A model generated the notes under the pieces. That model was not told where the DNA came from and searched no databases. It was given only the letters and a program-made list of their open reading frames with translations. This document shows positions 15,646 to 24,125 of a DNA stretch of 64,000 nucleotides, in pieces; the first letter of the stretch is position 1; each line of letters opens with the position of its first letter. Location: positions 11,839 through 75,838 of the forward strand of contig CAAFLY010000061.1 of assembly GCA_900763885.1 (NCBI GenBank), read 5' to 3'. Source of the DNA: Clostridia bacterium (GTDB lineage: Bacteria; Bacillota; Clostridia; Oscillospirales; CAG-272). The position numbers and the translations under genes were made by a program.

Positions 15646-17316
15646 ATGAAACTACAGGAAAAATTCGGTATTTACGGGATCGACGACGAACGCACCCGGA
15701 AAGTGATCTACCCGAACCGTGTGGTACTGACACGCGGCAATGTGACCGGTGCGGAAAACCTCAAAAAGTTCCGTCCGACACAGGTCGCCATTTACGCCTA
15801 TGACGACGCGTGCGTGCTCGACAACCGCGGCAGCACGGAGAACGCGGCGGTCCTTGTCGATTTCGGCAGAGAGATCCACGGTACGGTCACGGTGTCGATC
15901 TTCACGGTCAGCACGCAGCACGCGGATTTCCGGCTCCGTTTCGGCGAAAGCGTATCGGAGGCGATCACACCGATCGGCGAAAAGGGGACGACCAACGACC
16001 ACGCGGAGCGCGATATGGCGTTCGGCGCGGCATCCTGGAGCTCCAACGAATCGAACGAAAGCGGATTCCGGTTTGCGTATCTGGAACTGCTCACGCCGAA
16101 CTGCCGCGTAGAGCTGCGCTGCATCGAGGGAACGCTCATCTTCCGCGACATCGAATATAAGGGCAGCTTCCAGTGCAGCGACCCGCTGGTGAATCAGATC
16201 TACGACACGGCGGCGTACACTGTACATCTCAATATGCAGCGGTATCTTTGGGACGGCATCAAGCGCGACAGGCTCGTGTGGGCGGGCGATATGAACACAG
16301 AGCTTGCGACGATCCTTTCCGTGTTCGGCCCGAATCCCGTCGTCACCAAATCGCTCGATCTGGTGCGCGAGGTCACGCCGACGGAGGCAAGCATGAACGG
16401 TCTGTCGTCCTACAATCTGTGGTGGATGCTCTGCCACTACGACTGGTATATGCACACCGGCGACTACGAATATCTGCGCGAACAGAAGGACTATATCGCC
16501 GCGCTCATGAACCGCTATGTGACCTACGTTGACGAAAACGGCTGTGAAAGACTGCCGGAGGGACGCTTCTTCGACTGGCCGACCAGGGGAAATCCGGATC
16601 AAATGCACGCCGGACTCCAGGGCCTGACCGCACTGGCACTGCGCAGAGGCGGAGAGCTTCTTTGTGTCCTCGGTGAATCCGCGCTTGCCGATCGGTGTCT
16701 CCGTACCGCGGAACGCATGAAAAATCACGTGCCGGAAACCAGGGACGGCAGCAAACAGTCCGCGGCGCTTCTTGCCATCGGTGGGGTATGCACGCCGGAG
16801 GATATGTATGAAAACGTCATCTCCAAGGGAGGTGCTGCCGGATTCTCGACGTTCCTCGGCTACTACACGCTGTCCGCCGTTGCCGAAGCCGGTCAATACG
16901 AAGCGGGACTTTCCATGATGAAGGATTACTGGGGCGGTATGCTTGCCTACGGTGCTACGACATTCTGGGAGGATTTCGATATCCGCTGGATGGAGAACGC
17001 GGCGCCGATCACGGATGTGGTCCCTGAGGGCAAAAAGGACATTCACGGTGATTACGGCGCATACTGCTACACGAATCTGCGCCACAGCCTCTGCCACGGT
17101 TGGGCGTCCGGTCCGGCTCCGTGGCTGGCGAAGTACATTCTCGGGATCGAGATACTGGAGCCCGGCTGCAGGAAGATCCGCTTCAACCCGCATCTCGCCG
17201 GACTCGATTGGGTGAAGGGTACGTATCCGACGCCGTACGGTCTGATTGAGGTCGAGGTCACACCGGAGGGTGCCATCTGCCGCGCGCCGGAGGAGATTAC
17301 GGTTGTCCGCGCCTGA
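15646..17316 (+). CDS. Alpha-L-rhamnosidase-like glycoside hydrolase (GH78), 556 aa
   Basis: Six-hairpin (alpha/alpha)6 glycosidase that is expected to release terminal rhamnose. A beta-sandwich N-terminal domain spans residues 1 to about 175 (VLVDFGREIHGTV, RLRFGES). The catalytic barrel follows: DGIKRDRLVWAGDMNTE contains the conserved D-x-x-R-D-R-x-x-W-x-GD motif, and later come FFDWPTRGN and TTFWEDFD. A short C-terminal beta domain closes it (RFNPHLAGLDWVKGTYPTPYG). There is no signal peptide, so it acts inside the cell on imported oligosaccharides. It is shorter than the largest GH78 enzymes but has the whole core. AGGGAGAAAGG precedes the ATG. Confidence 0.8.
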   Translation: MKLQEKFGIYGIDDERTRKVIYPNRVVLTRGNVTGAENLKKFRPTQVAIYAYDDACVLDNRGSTENAAVLVDFGREIHGTVTVSIFTVSTQHADFRLRFGESVSEAITPIGEKGTTNDHAERDMAFGAASWSSNESNESGFRFAYLELLTPNCRVELRCIEGTLIFRDIEYKGSFQCSDPLVNQIYDTAAYTVHLNMQRYLWDGIKRDRLVWAGDMNTELATILSVFGPNPVVTKSLDLVREVTPTEASMNGLSSYNLWWMLCHYDWYMHTGDYEYLREQKDYIAALMNRYVTYVDENGCERLPEGRFFDWPTRGNPDQMHAGLQGLTALALRRGGELLCVLGESALADRCLRTAERMKNHVPETRDGSKQSAALLAIGGVCTPEDMYENVISKGGAAGFSTFLGYYTLSAVAEAGQYEAGLSMMKDYWGGMLAYGATTFWEDFDIRWMENAAPITDVVPEGKKDIHGDYGAYCYTNLRHSLCHGWASGPAPWLAKYILGIEILEPGCRKIRFNPHLAGLDWVKGTYPTPYGLIEVEVTPEGAICRAPEEITVVRA

Positions 17317-17354
17317 GAATGGACGGCTCTGACGGAAAATTCATAAAACGGTAC

Positions 17355-17383
17355 TTGCAATTCCCGGTCGGATGCGGTACAAT
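17355..17383 (+). promoter_or_regulatory. Promoter of the sugar isomerase/epimerase gene
   Basis: TTGCAA at 17355-17360, 17-base spacer, TACAAT at 17378-17383. Confidence 0.75.
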
Positions 17384-17440
17384 ACCTTCGCCGGACGGAA
17401 TTGCCGGTCAATGATATACAACAAAGGAGAAGACGGAACC

Positions 17441-18196
17441 ATGAAGATCGCAAAACTGGGCTTACAGCTGTACACCATCCGCGATACCATGAACGACGCG
17501 GAAAACATCCGAAAAAGCTTCCGCAAAATGAAGGAGCTTGGCTACGACATCGGTCAGACCGCGGGATGCGCGATTCCCTATGAGGAATTCGGCAGGATCG
17601 CCCGTGAAGAGGGCATTGAAATCTGCGGCACCCACGACAATATGGACATCATGCTGAACGATCCCGAAACCGCTATGGCCAATCACCGTGCGCTCGGCAC
17701 CACCAATATGGGTATCGGTGGATTCGGCGCAGGCAGCGTGGAGGAAGTCGAAAGGTTCATCGAGGACGCGAACAGGATCGCGAACACTGTGTACGCGCAT
17801 GGCTTCAAGTTCACGTACCACAACCACAGCCACGAATTCCGTCGTCTCGCAAACGGCAGAACCGCGATGGATATGCTCGTGGAGGGACTGGATCCGGTCA
17901 AGACCTCGTTCGTGCTGGATACCTACTGGGTGCAGCACGGCGGCGGAGATGTGCGCCACTGGATCGAAAAGCTCGCCGGCAGAATCGACATCCTGCACAT
18001 GAAGGAAATGGGCAGGGACGACAAGGGACCGTTCATCACCGAGATCGGCAACGGCAATATGTACTGGGAGGGTATCCTCGAGACCGCCGCAAGAGCCGGC
18101 GTACAGTATTACGTTGTCGAGCAGGACAGCTGGCCGGGAGATCCGTTCGATTCCATCCGCCAGTCCTCCGCATACATGCACAAGAACTTTATGTAA
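17441..18196 (+). CDS. Sugar phosphate isomerase/epimerase family protein, 251 aa
   Basis: AP endonuclease 2-like TIM barrel of the xylose-isomerase-like superfamily. Residues: LGLQLYTIRDTM at the N-terminus, THDNMDI, a FKFTYHNHSHEF metal-binding segment, FVLDTYWVQHGGGDV, IDILHMKEMG, and VEQDSW with the C-terminal metal-ligand Glu. Known relatives isomerise or epimerise sugars and inositol derivatives. The exact substrate is not deducible. The gene has its own promoter but sits 124 bases after the GH78-like gene, so a link to rhamnoside or other plant-sugar use is plausible. Confidence 0.85.
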   Translation: MKIAKLGLQLYTIRDTMNDAENIRKSFRKMKELGYDIGQTAGCAIPYEEFGRIAREEGIEICGTHDNMDIMLNDPETAMANHRALGTTNMGIGGFGAGSVEEVERFIEDANRIANTVYAHGFKFTYHNHSHEFRRLANGRTAMDMLVEGLDPVKTSFVLDTYWVQHGGGDVRHWIEKLAGRIDILHMKEMGRDDKGPFITEIGNGNMYWEGILETAARAGVQYYVVEQDSWPGDPFDSIRQSSAYMHKNFM

Positions 18197-18197
18197 G

Positions 18198-18236
18198 AAA
18201 AAATCCCGTCAGGTTTCGTGCCCGGCGGGATTTTTC
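18198..18236 (+). terminator. Terminator after the sugar isomerase gene
   Basis: AAAATCCCG (about 18200-18208) pairs with CGGGATTTT (18226-18234), followed by T residues. Confidence 0.85.
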
Positions 18237-18269
18237 TGCAAAAGTGCGTCCGATCCCTGCCGCAGCCAA

Positions 18270-18298
18270 TTGCATCCTGCGCGCGTATATGGTATAAT
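18270..18298 (+). promoter_or_regulatory. trpS promoter
   Basis: TTGCAT at 18270-18275, 17-base spacer, TATAAT at 18293-18298 with TGG extended -10. No T-box motif is visible between this promoter and the ATG. Confidence 0.8.
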
Positions 18299-18384
18299 AT
18301 CGATATAGTGTGTTTTCCGCGGCTGCTTTCTGCAGAACTGCGAAACGATACCGATCCTGTATCAGGCATACAGAGGAGCCAATC

Positions 18385-19485
18385 ATGAAAAATATCATTT
18401 TAACCGGCGACCGTCCGACAGGCAGACTGCACCTCGGACATTATGTGGGATCGCTGAAAAGACGTGTGGAAATGCAGAATTCCGGGCTGTACGATGCGGT
18501 CAACATCCTGATCGCCGACGATCAGGCATTGACGGACAACGCGGACAACCCCGGCAAGATCCGCGACAATATCATAAACGTGGTGCTCGACTACCTGTCC
18601 GTGGGCATCGATCCCGCGAAATCGACGATCTGTGTCCAGTCCGCACTGCCGGCACTGCACGCGCTGACCTTCTACTACCTCAATCTCGTATCCACGGCGC
18701 GTCTTTCCCGCAATCCCACCGTAAAAGCGGAGATCCAGATGCGCGGGTTTGCCGAGGAGGGACTGCCCGCCGGATTTTTCACCTATCCCGTATCCCAGGC
18801 AGCCGACATCACTGCCTTTGACGCGAATGTTGTGCCGGTCGGAGAGGATCAGCTGCCCATGCTGGAGCAGACGCGGGAGATCGTGGAGAAATTCAACCGG
18901 ATCTACGGCGAAACGCTCGTTATGCCGCAAGCGATGATCCCCGAAAACGTGACGCAGCGCCGCCTTCCGGGTGTGGACGGCAAGGCAAAGATGAGCAAAT
19001 CCCTCGGCAACTGCATCTATCTGTCCGATACGTCCGTGACGGTGAAGAAGCAGATCAACGGGAAAATGTACACCGACCCGCAGCATCTGCAGATCAGTGA
19101 TCCCGGCCACATCGAGGGCAACGTGGTATTCACATACCTCGACGCCTTCTGCACGGACGCACATTTTGCCGAATATCTCCCGGAATACGCGAACCTCGAT
19201 GAGATGAAGGCGCATTACGAGAGAGGCGGCCTCGGCGACGGCACGTGCAAGAAATTCCTCTATAATGTGCTGGAGGAAACGTTATCCCCGATCCGCGCCG
19301 AACGCGCAAAATGGGAGCACGACATCGATTCCGTCTACGACATCCTCCGCGAGGGCACCGAAAAGGCGGTGGAAAAAACGAACGCGACGCTCGCCCGAGT
19401 CCGGCACGCCATGCGCATCGATTATTTCGTGGATCGCTCCATCGTGAAGGAGTGGGAGGCACTGCTCGGGAAGACAAAACAATAA
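18385..19485 (+). CDS. trpS: Tryptophanyl-tRNA synthetase, 366 aa
   Basis: Class Ic aminoacyl-tRNA synthetase that charges tRNA-Trp. The HIGH-type motif is HLGH at residues 16-19, in [16 protein letters not shown]. The KMSKS motif is exact at residues 202-206. The central [17 protein letters not shown] is the dimer and substrate region. Length is somewhat above the usual 330 because of a longer C-terminal helical part. AGAGGAG precedes the ATG. Its leader (about 80 bases) lacks the T-box element that often regulates this gene in Firmicutes. Confidence 0.95.
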   Translation: MKNIILTGDRPTGRLHLGHYVGSLKRRVEMQNSGLYDAVNILIADDQALTDNADNPGKIRDNIINVVLDYLSVGIDPAKSTICVQSALPALHALTFYYLNLVSTARLSRNPTVKAEIQMRGFAEEGLPAGFFTYPVSQAADITAFDANVVPVGEDQLPMLEQTREIVEKFNRIYGETLVMPQAMIPENVTQRRLPGVDGKAKMSKSLGNCIYLSDTSVTVKKQINGKMYTDPQHLQISDPGHIEGNVVFTYLDAFCTDAHFAEYLPEYANLDEMKAHYERGGLGDGTCKKFLYNVLEETLSPIRAERAKWEHDIDSVYDILREGTEKAVEKTNATLARVRHAMRIDYFVDRSIVKEWEALLGKTKQ

Positions 19486-19513
19486 CCGCGCTCCCCCATC
19501 CATCCCTCACCCC

Positions 19514-19547
19514 CCCGTTTGTTTCCAGAGAAAGAGGAGCAAACGGG
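19514..19547. terminator. Inverted repeat after trpS, possible weak terminator
   Basis: CCCGTTTG (19514-19521) pairs with CAAACGGG (19540-19547) around an 18-base loop. There is no T-tract, so termination is uncertain. Confidence 0.35.
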
Positions 19548-19666
19548 AGCTTGTCGTGTGCCGCCGGAATATCCGCGCCAAAAACACGAAATTGTCCCGC
19601 GCTTCACAAGAAAAGTTCACAAGTTTATGGTATACTATCTTGTGGAAGAAACATTGGAGGATCCCC

Positions 19667-20791
19667 ATGCGCACACATCCCGCAATAGCCACCCTGCTTG
19701 CCCTGTCTCTGCTCACCGGATGCACATCCGCGCCAACAGAGCCGGAGACAGAAGCCGCATCGGTTGCCGAAACAGAATCAGCCGTACCCGAAACAGAAGC
19801 GGAGTCGGAAGAGCTCGAAACCACAGCGGCGGAGCCATTCCCGGCGCAGGAGCCATACCCGGATGCGCCGTACCGCTATACGCTTACCGCGGACGCATAT
19901 CCGGCAATTGACTTTACCTATCACGAGGAGTACATGAATTTCGCCGTATGTGATTTTGCGCTTCTGCCGAACGGAAACCTTTTGCTTCTCACGATGAGCG
20001 AATCCGTGACGGAGATCGCACCGGACGGCAGCGTGGTTGGTACATACACGTATCCATTCACGGAAAACGGCATGACGGCGTACCGGATCGCGGCGGACGA
20101 AAATGGGAATTTCTATCTCCTCGACGGCAGGAACAACGCCGTTCACAAGGCGGACCGGCAGGGGATTCTGCGCACCATTTCGATCGACAAGCCGGATGTG
20201 ACTGCCACCAGAGGGTTTTACGTGACGGCGGAAGACACGCTGGTGCTGGAGAACTACAACGACGACCGCATCCGCTCTGTGTTCACGCTCGATGTATCCG
20301 GAGACAACGCGCAGATCGTCGGCGACGCGGTGCCGGGTGTGCTGCTGTCTGATGGGTACCGCGCCGAGATGACGTACATCCCGGACAACGAGGGCGAAAC
20401 CTGGGACGGCGGTATGACAAAAAGACTGTCGATCACGCTCTATAACGGCGATGGCGCGATCGTCTTTTCGTACGCCGTGACCGGGAATACGCCGGATTTT
20501 GCCGTGATGGCGGGGATTTCGCCGATCTGCGTGCAGCCGGACGAAACGGTGCTCGCCAAGGTGATGTCCTTTGACACAGGCGATGGGCTTCATGTGTCCG
20601 CGGTGCGTTTTGGAAAAGACGGGATTCTCGGCGCGTCGGCGGTGGATCCGAATCCAAACGACAATCTCATCCACAATTTCGGCGGCGTGCCCTATATGCT
20701 GCGCCATCCGGAGAACGGACTGGAGATCCTCCCTGTGACGGAGATATGCACCGATTTCACGGCGGACTGCCCTTATACGATCGCACCATAG
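19667..20791 (+). CDS. Beta-propeller-like lipoprotein, 374 aa
   Basis: Signal peptide with lipobox LTGC (Cys19) after MRTHPAIATLLALSL. A linker of about 45 residues follows, made almost wholly of Glu, Thr, Ser and Ala. The rest is a chain of beta-strand units such as FALLPNGNLLLLT, YRIAADENGNFYLLDGRNNAVHKADRQGILRTI and AEDTLVLENYNDD. This resembles NHL or six-bladed beta-propeller sensor domains. The likely place is the outer face of the membrane. TTGGAGG lies seven bases before the ATG, and a TATACT with TGG extended -10 at 19631-19636 is a likely promoter. Ligand or partner unknown. Confidence 0.75.
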   Translation: MRTHPAIATLLALSLLTGCTSAPTEPETEAASVAETESAVPETEAESEELETTAAEPFPAQEPYPDAPYRYTLTADAYPAIDFTYHEEYMNFAVCDFALLPNGNLLLLTMSESVTEIAPDGSVVGTYTYPFTENGMTAYRIAADENGNFYLLDGRNNAVHKADRQGILRTISIDKPDVTATRGFYVTAEDTLVLENYNDDRIRSVFTLDVSGDNAQIVGDAVPGVLLSDGYRAEMTYIPDNEGETWDGGMTKRLSITLYNGDGAIVFSYAVTGNTPDFAVMAGISPICVQPDETVLAKVMSFDTGDGLHVSAVRFGKDGILGASAVDPNPNDNLIHNFGGVPYMLRHPENGLEILPVTEICTDFTADCPYTIAP

Positions 20792-20825
20792 AAACCATAG
20801 TACTCTCAGAACGGAGTGAATACCC

Positions 20826-21503
20826 TTGAAAGAACGATTCTTAACGATAAGCCACCATGCAGAGCCGATCGAGCTGCCGCAGGAAGCATTGGAGCTTTTT
20901 GACGACTACCGCAAAATGCTGGAGATGGAGCATCTGTACAACGCGGCGATCCGGGAAATGCAGATGCGGTTTGAAACGCTGAACGACGAATTCAAGATCA
21001 AATACGAGCGCAACCCGATCCACCACGTGGAGAGCCGGATGAAAACGAAGGAAAGCATTGTCAAAAAGCTCCTTGCGCGGCGGGAAGAGATCTCCATCGA
21101 TTCGGCGAAACGGAATCTGAACGACATCGCCGGGGTGCGTGTGGTATGCTGCTACATAGACGACGTATACAGCGTGGAGGATATGCTCCTGCGCCAGCCC
21201 GACATACATCTGCTGAACCGACAGGACTACATCAAGACGCCGAATTACAACGGCTACCGCAGTCTCCATCTCGATATCCAGCTGCCGATCTATCTCTCGG
21301 ACAAGACGGAAAACGTCAAGGTCGAGGTGCAGCTGCGTACGGTCGCCATGGATTTTTGGGCAAGCCTTGAGCACGATCTGCGGTATAAGTCGGAGAAGTC
21401 CATCCCGCAGGACATCAGCGCGGAAATGCTCGCCTGCGCAAATGAGATCGCCGCCATCGACGAGCGGATGCAGGATATGTACAAACGGATCCAAGAGATC
21501 TGA
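20826..21503 (+). CDS. relQ: Small alarmone synthetase, RelQ/YjbM-like GTP pyrophosphokinase, 225 aa
   Basis: Single-domain (p)ppGpp synthetase that transfers pyrophosphate from ATP to GDP or GTP. RelA/SpoT synthetase motifs are HHVESRMKTKESIVKKL, IAGVRVVCCYIDDVYSVEDML, DYIKTPNYNGYRSLHLDI and VEVQLRTVAMDFWASLEHDLRYK. It lacks the HD hydrolase, TGS and ACT domains. The start is the TTG at 20826 with GGAG about ten bases upstream; the first internal ATG would cut off conserved helix 1. Length matches SAS proteins. It lies 34 bases after the propeller lipoprotein gene, so the two may share a transcript. Confidence 0.9.
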   Translation: MKERFLTISHHAEPIELPQEALELFDDYRKMLEMEHLYNAAIREMQMRFETLNDEFKIKYERNPIHHVESRMKTKESIVKKLLARREEISIDSAKRNLNDIAGVRVVCCYIDDVYSVEDMLLRQPDIHLLNRQDYIKTPNYNGYRSLHLDIQLPIYLSDKTENVKVEVQLRTVAMDFWASLEHDLRYKSEKSIPQDISAEMLACANEIAAIDERMQDMYKRIQEI

Positions 21504-21510
21504 CGACCAA

Positions 21511-21630
21511 GGAAGCGCAGACAAAAGGTTGTTTTTTTGCAAAACCGCGACCCATCAAAGGCGCGTCCTTCGGGAGGCGCAGACATAAGGTTGTTTTTGC
21601 ATAGCCTCGACCTGTCAATCGCGCTCCCAA
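21511..21630 (+). repeat. Two tandem direct repeats of about 62 bases
   Basis: Unit 1 starts at 21511 and unit 2 at 21573. Both read GGARGCGCAGACA, then AAGGTTG plus a T-run, then GCA, CC-CGACC, TCAA and a GCGC end. They fill the space between relQ and the next lipoprotein gene. A third, poorer copy of the AAGGTT-T-run-GC core lies at about 22758-22800. Confidence 0.75.
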
Positions 21631-21647
21631 TACCATCGGAGGACACT

Positions 21648-22745
21648 ATGAAAGCGCAGCTCTGCCGTATGCTTGCCGCACTGCTTTGTGTCTGTACTGT
21701 GACCGGCTGTTCGGCAAACAAGGAAATGCCTACAGGCTATTTGACAACCATTACGAAAAAAGAGCATCGGACCACCGTGATCGAGCCGGTCTGGCTCCAG
21801 CCGGACGAGGGAAGGGTCACACCGGTCTGCGATGAGGAGCACCACGGTGCGGACTGTCCCTTCTATGGCATGGACGAATCGGTGCGCTCCTATCTGACCC
21901 GCGACGACGACACGATCTATTACGTCACGGAAACGGCGGCGGACAGCGGCGAAAAAACGGCGACGCTGTGGGAATACACGATCCGAAACGGCAGGACAAA
22001 ACGGATCGACAGCCGCACCGACACGCTCTGGCGCTCGAAAACGCTCATGAAGGACGGGTATCTGTTCCAGTGGGAGCGGGACGCGGCAGAGGAGAGGTAT
22101 GATCTCACCTGCATGGCGCTTTCCGATCGTGCGCATGAGAAGCGGACGGTCATGGAGATCCCGCAGACGATCAGGACGTCCAAAAGCGGCAAGATCGCGT
22201 ATTATCTCATGGACGATGCCGCCGGGTATCCCTGCGGATTTTACAGCGCGGATTGGAAATTTACCGCCAAACCGCCGACAAGAACGCTCCTTTTCTACGA
22301 CGCCAAATGTCGGATCACGGGCATCTGGTTTGAGGACGACGCGATTTACTGGCGCGGACAGCTGCGTTACGACGCGGAATCCGACGAGCAGACGCTGTAC
22401 CGGTACGATCCGAAAACGTGCGCTACCACGGAGGTATGCTCTCTGTACAGCGGCACACAGATGATCGGACGGGGTGACTTCTTCTATTATATCCATCATA
22501 CGACGACCCCGGGCGGAGAATCGCGGTGCGAATTCAGCCGTCTGCGCAAATCCACAGGAGAGAGCAAGGTGCTCGAAACGCTGCCCGATGGATGGCGATC
22601 CGATACGCCGCCACAGGTGTACGGTGCGTGGATCCTCTTTCGGGTAAGGACAGCATCGGAATCGGCGGAGACTGGCGCGGAAGCCTTCTACTGCTGGAAC
22701 ACGGACACCGGCGCGGGAAAGCTCATCCCGGCGGCAGTCTCCTAA
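21648..22745 (+). CDS. Hypothetical lipoprotein with CDEEHHGADCPFYG motif, 365 aa
   Basis: The start at 21648 follows GGAGG. Signal peptide with lipobox VTGC (Cys21). Near residue 60 is the segment VCDEEHHGADCPFYG, similar to Cys/His-rich segments I associate with clostridial surface lipoproteins of unknown function. The rest consists of repeated beta-strand units (IYYVTETAADSGEKTATLWEYTI, AIYWRGQLRYDAES, LYRYDPKT, WILFRV), again consistent with a beta-propeller. It is related in architecture, not obviously in sequence, to the lipoprotein at 19667. No enzyme motif. Confidence 0.75.
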   Translation: MKAQLCRMLAALLCVCTVTGCSANKEMPTGYLTTITKKEHRTTVIEPVWLQPDEGRVTPVCDEEHHGADCPFYGMDESVRSYLTRDDDTIYYVTETAADSGEKTATLWEYTIRNGRTKRIDSRTDTLWRSKTLMKDGYLFQWERDAAEERYDLTCMALSDRAHEKRTVMEIPQTIRTSKSGKIAYYLMDDAAGYPCGFYSADWKFTAKPPTRTLLFYDAKCRITGIWFEDDAIYWRGQLRYDAESDEQTLYRYDPKTCATTEVCSLYSGTQMIGRGDFFYYIHHTTTPGGESRCEFSRLRKSTGESKVLETLPDGWRSDTPPQVYGAWILFRVRTASESAETGAEAFYCWNTDTGAGKLIPAAVS

Positions 22746-22837
22746 GGATACTCTGATTTAAGGTTATTTTTGCGATAAAGCCCATGCATCCGAGCGTTTT
22801 GGCGCGAAATTACGACGCAGGAAACAGAAATCAACCG

Positions 22838-22885
22838 AAAAAACCGCTCCTTTCCCATTTTCGGATGGGAAGCAGAGCGGTTTTT
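22838..22885. terminator. Bidirectional terminator between lipoprotein and icd genes
   Basis: AAAAACCGCTC pairs with GAGCGGTTTTT, with an inner CCCAT/ATGGG stem. A and T tracts on both flanks serve both converging genes. Confidence 0.85.
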
Positions 22886-22901
22886 CTATGGTTTCGATGG
22901 G

Positions 22902-24101
22902 TTACAGTCTTTGTGCGATGGCTTCCAGGAATTCGACGGTGCCCAGCTTGTGTACCTCCGGCAGAGTGGACATGGCGGCAAGGTCGCCGGTCATATAGCC
23001 CGCCTCGATGGTGGAGATCGTCGCTTTTTCGAGACGGTTTGCAAAATCGGACAGTGCGGGGAGGTTGTCCAGCTCGCCGCGTTTCCGCAGTGCGCCGGTC
23101 CATGCGAAAATGGTGGCAACGCTGTTTGTGGAGGTCGGCTCGCCCTTCAGATACTTGTAATAATGGCGTTGGACCGTGCCGTGCGCCGCTTCGTATTCGT
23201 ACACGCCGGTCGGAGAAACCAGCACGGAGGTCATCATGGCAAGAGAACCGTAGGCGGTCGCGACCATATCACTCATCACGTCGCCGTCGTAGTTCTTGCA
23301 TGCCCAGATATAGCCGCCGTCCGAGCGGATCACACGGGCGACCGCGTCGTCGATGAGGGTGTAGAAGTAGGTGATGCCGGCAGACGCGAATTTGTCCTTG
23401 TATTCGTTTTCGTAAATCTCCTCGAAGATGTCCTTGAATCTGTGGTCGTAGGTTTTGGAGATCGTGTCCTTCGCGCCGAACCAGAGATCCTTTTTCGTGT
23501 CGAGGGCGTAGTTGAAGCAGCACCGTGCGAAGCTGGCGATGGACGCGTCTACGTTGTGGATGCCCTGTACGATCCCGCCGGATTCTCCGAACTGGTGGAT
23601 CAGCCTGCGGGTTTCCGTGCCGTCCGGTGCGGTGCAGACCAGCTCACACCTGCTCCCCGCCTCCACGCGCATTTCCGTGTTCTTGTAAATATCGCCGTAC
23701 GCGTGACGGGCGATGGTGATCGGCTTAGTCCATGTCGGGATGTACGGCGTGATGCCCTTCACGAGGATCGGCGTGCGGAATACGGTGCCGTCGAGGATGG
23801 CGCGGATCGTTCCGTTCGGGGATTTCCACATTTCCTTGAGGTGATATTCCTCCACGCGCTGTGCGTTCGGCGTGATGGTCGCGCACTTGACGGCGACCCC
23901 GTATTTCTTCGTCGCCTCCGCGGAATCGATCGTCACCTGGTCGTCCGTTTCGTTCCGGTGGACAAGACCGAGGTCGTAGTATTCCGTTTTCAGCTCCACA
24001 TATGGAGAGATGAGGATCTCCTTGATCTTTTCCCAGATCACCCGGGTCATTTCGTCGCCGTCCATCTCGACAAGCGGCGTTTTCATCGGAATTTTTGCCA
24101 T
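22902..24101 (-). CDS. icd: NADP-dependent isocitrate dehydrogenase, eukaryote-like subfamily, 399 aa
   Basis: Oxidatively decarboxylates isocitrate to 2-oxoglutarate. The N-terminus [20 protein letters not shown] and the segments [17 protein letters not shown], GPxGG-like SGGIVQ, KYDGDV-like [14 protein letters not shown], and [23 protein letters not shown] are those of the subfamily II (eukaryote-type) homodimeric NADP-IDH. The Escherichia coli type differs. Length (about 400) fits. It follows the aconitase gene by 24 bases, so the two probably form one unit making 2-oxoglutarate for glutamate synthesis. A GAAAGGA site lies rather far (about 13 bases) upstream. Confidence 0.95.
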   Translation of the reverse strand: MAKIPMKTPLVEMDGDEMTRVIWEKIKEILISPYVELKTEYYDLGLVHRNETDDQVTIDSAEATKKYGVAVKCATITPNAQRVEEYHLKEMWKSPNGTIRAILDGTVFRTPILVKGITPYIPTWTKPITIARHAYGDIYKNTEMRVEAGSRCELVCTAPDGTETRRLIHQFGESGGIVQGIHNVDASIASFARCCFNYALDTKKDLWFGAKDTISKTYDHRFKDIFEEIYENEYKDKFASAGITYFYTLIDDAVARVIRSDGGYIWACKNYDGDVMSDMVATAYGSLAMMTSVLVSPTGVYEYEAAHGTVQRHYYKYLKGEPTSTNSVATIFAWTGALRKRGELDNLPALSDFANRLEKATISTIEAGYMTGDLAAMSTLPEVHKLGTVEFLEAIAQRL

Positions 24102-24125
24102 ATTTCTGTGGATTCCTTTCTGTTC

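Noticed and set aside
18299..18384. T-box before trpS
   Set aside because: The leader is only about 80 bases and lacks GGTACCGCG.
21511..21630. Possible CRISPR array
   Set aside because: Only two direct copies without unique spacers of even length, and no cas genes in the window.
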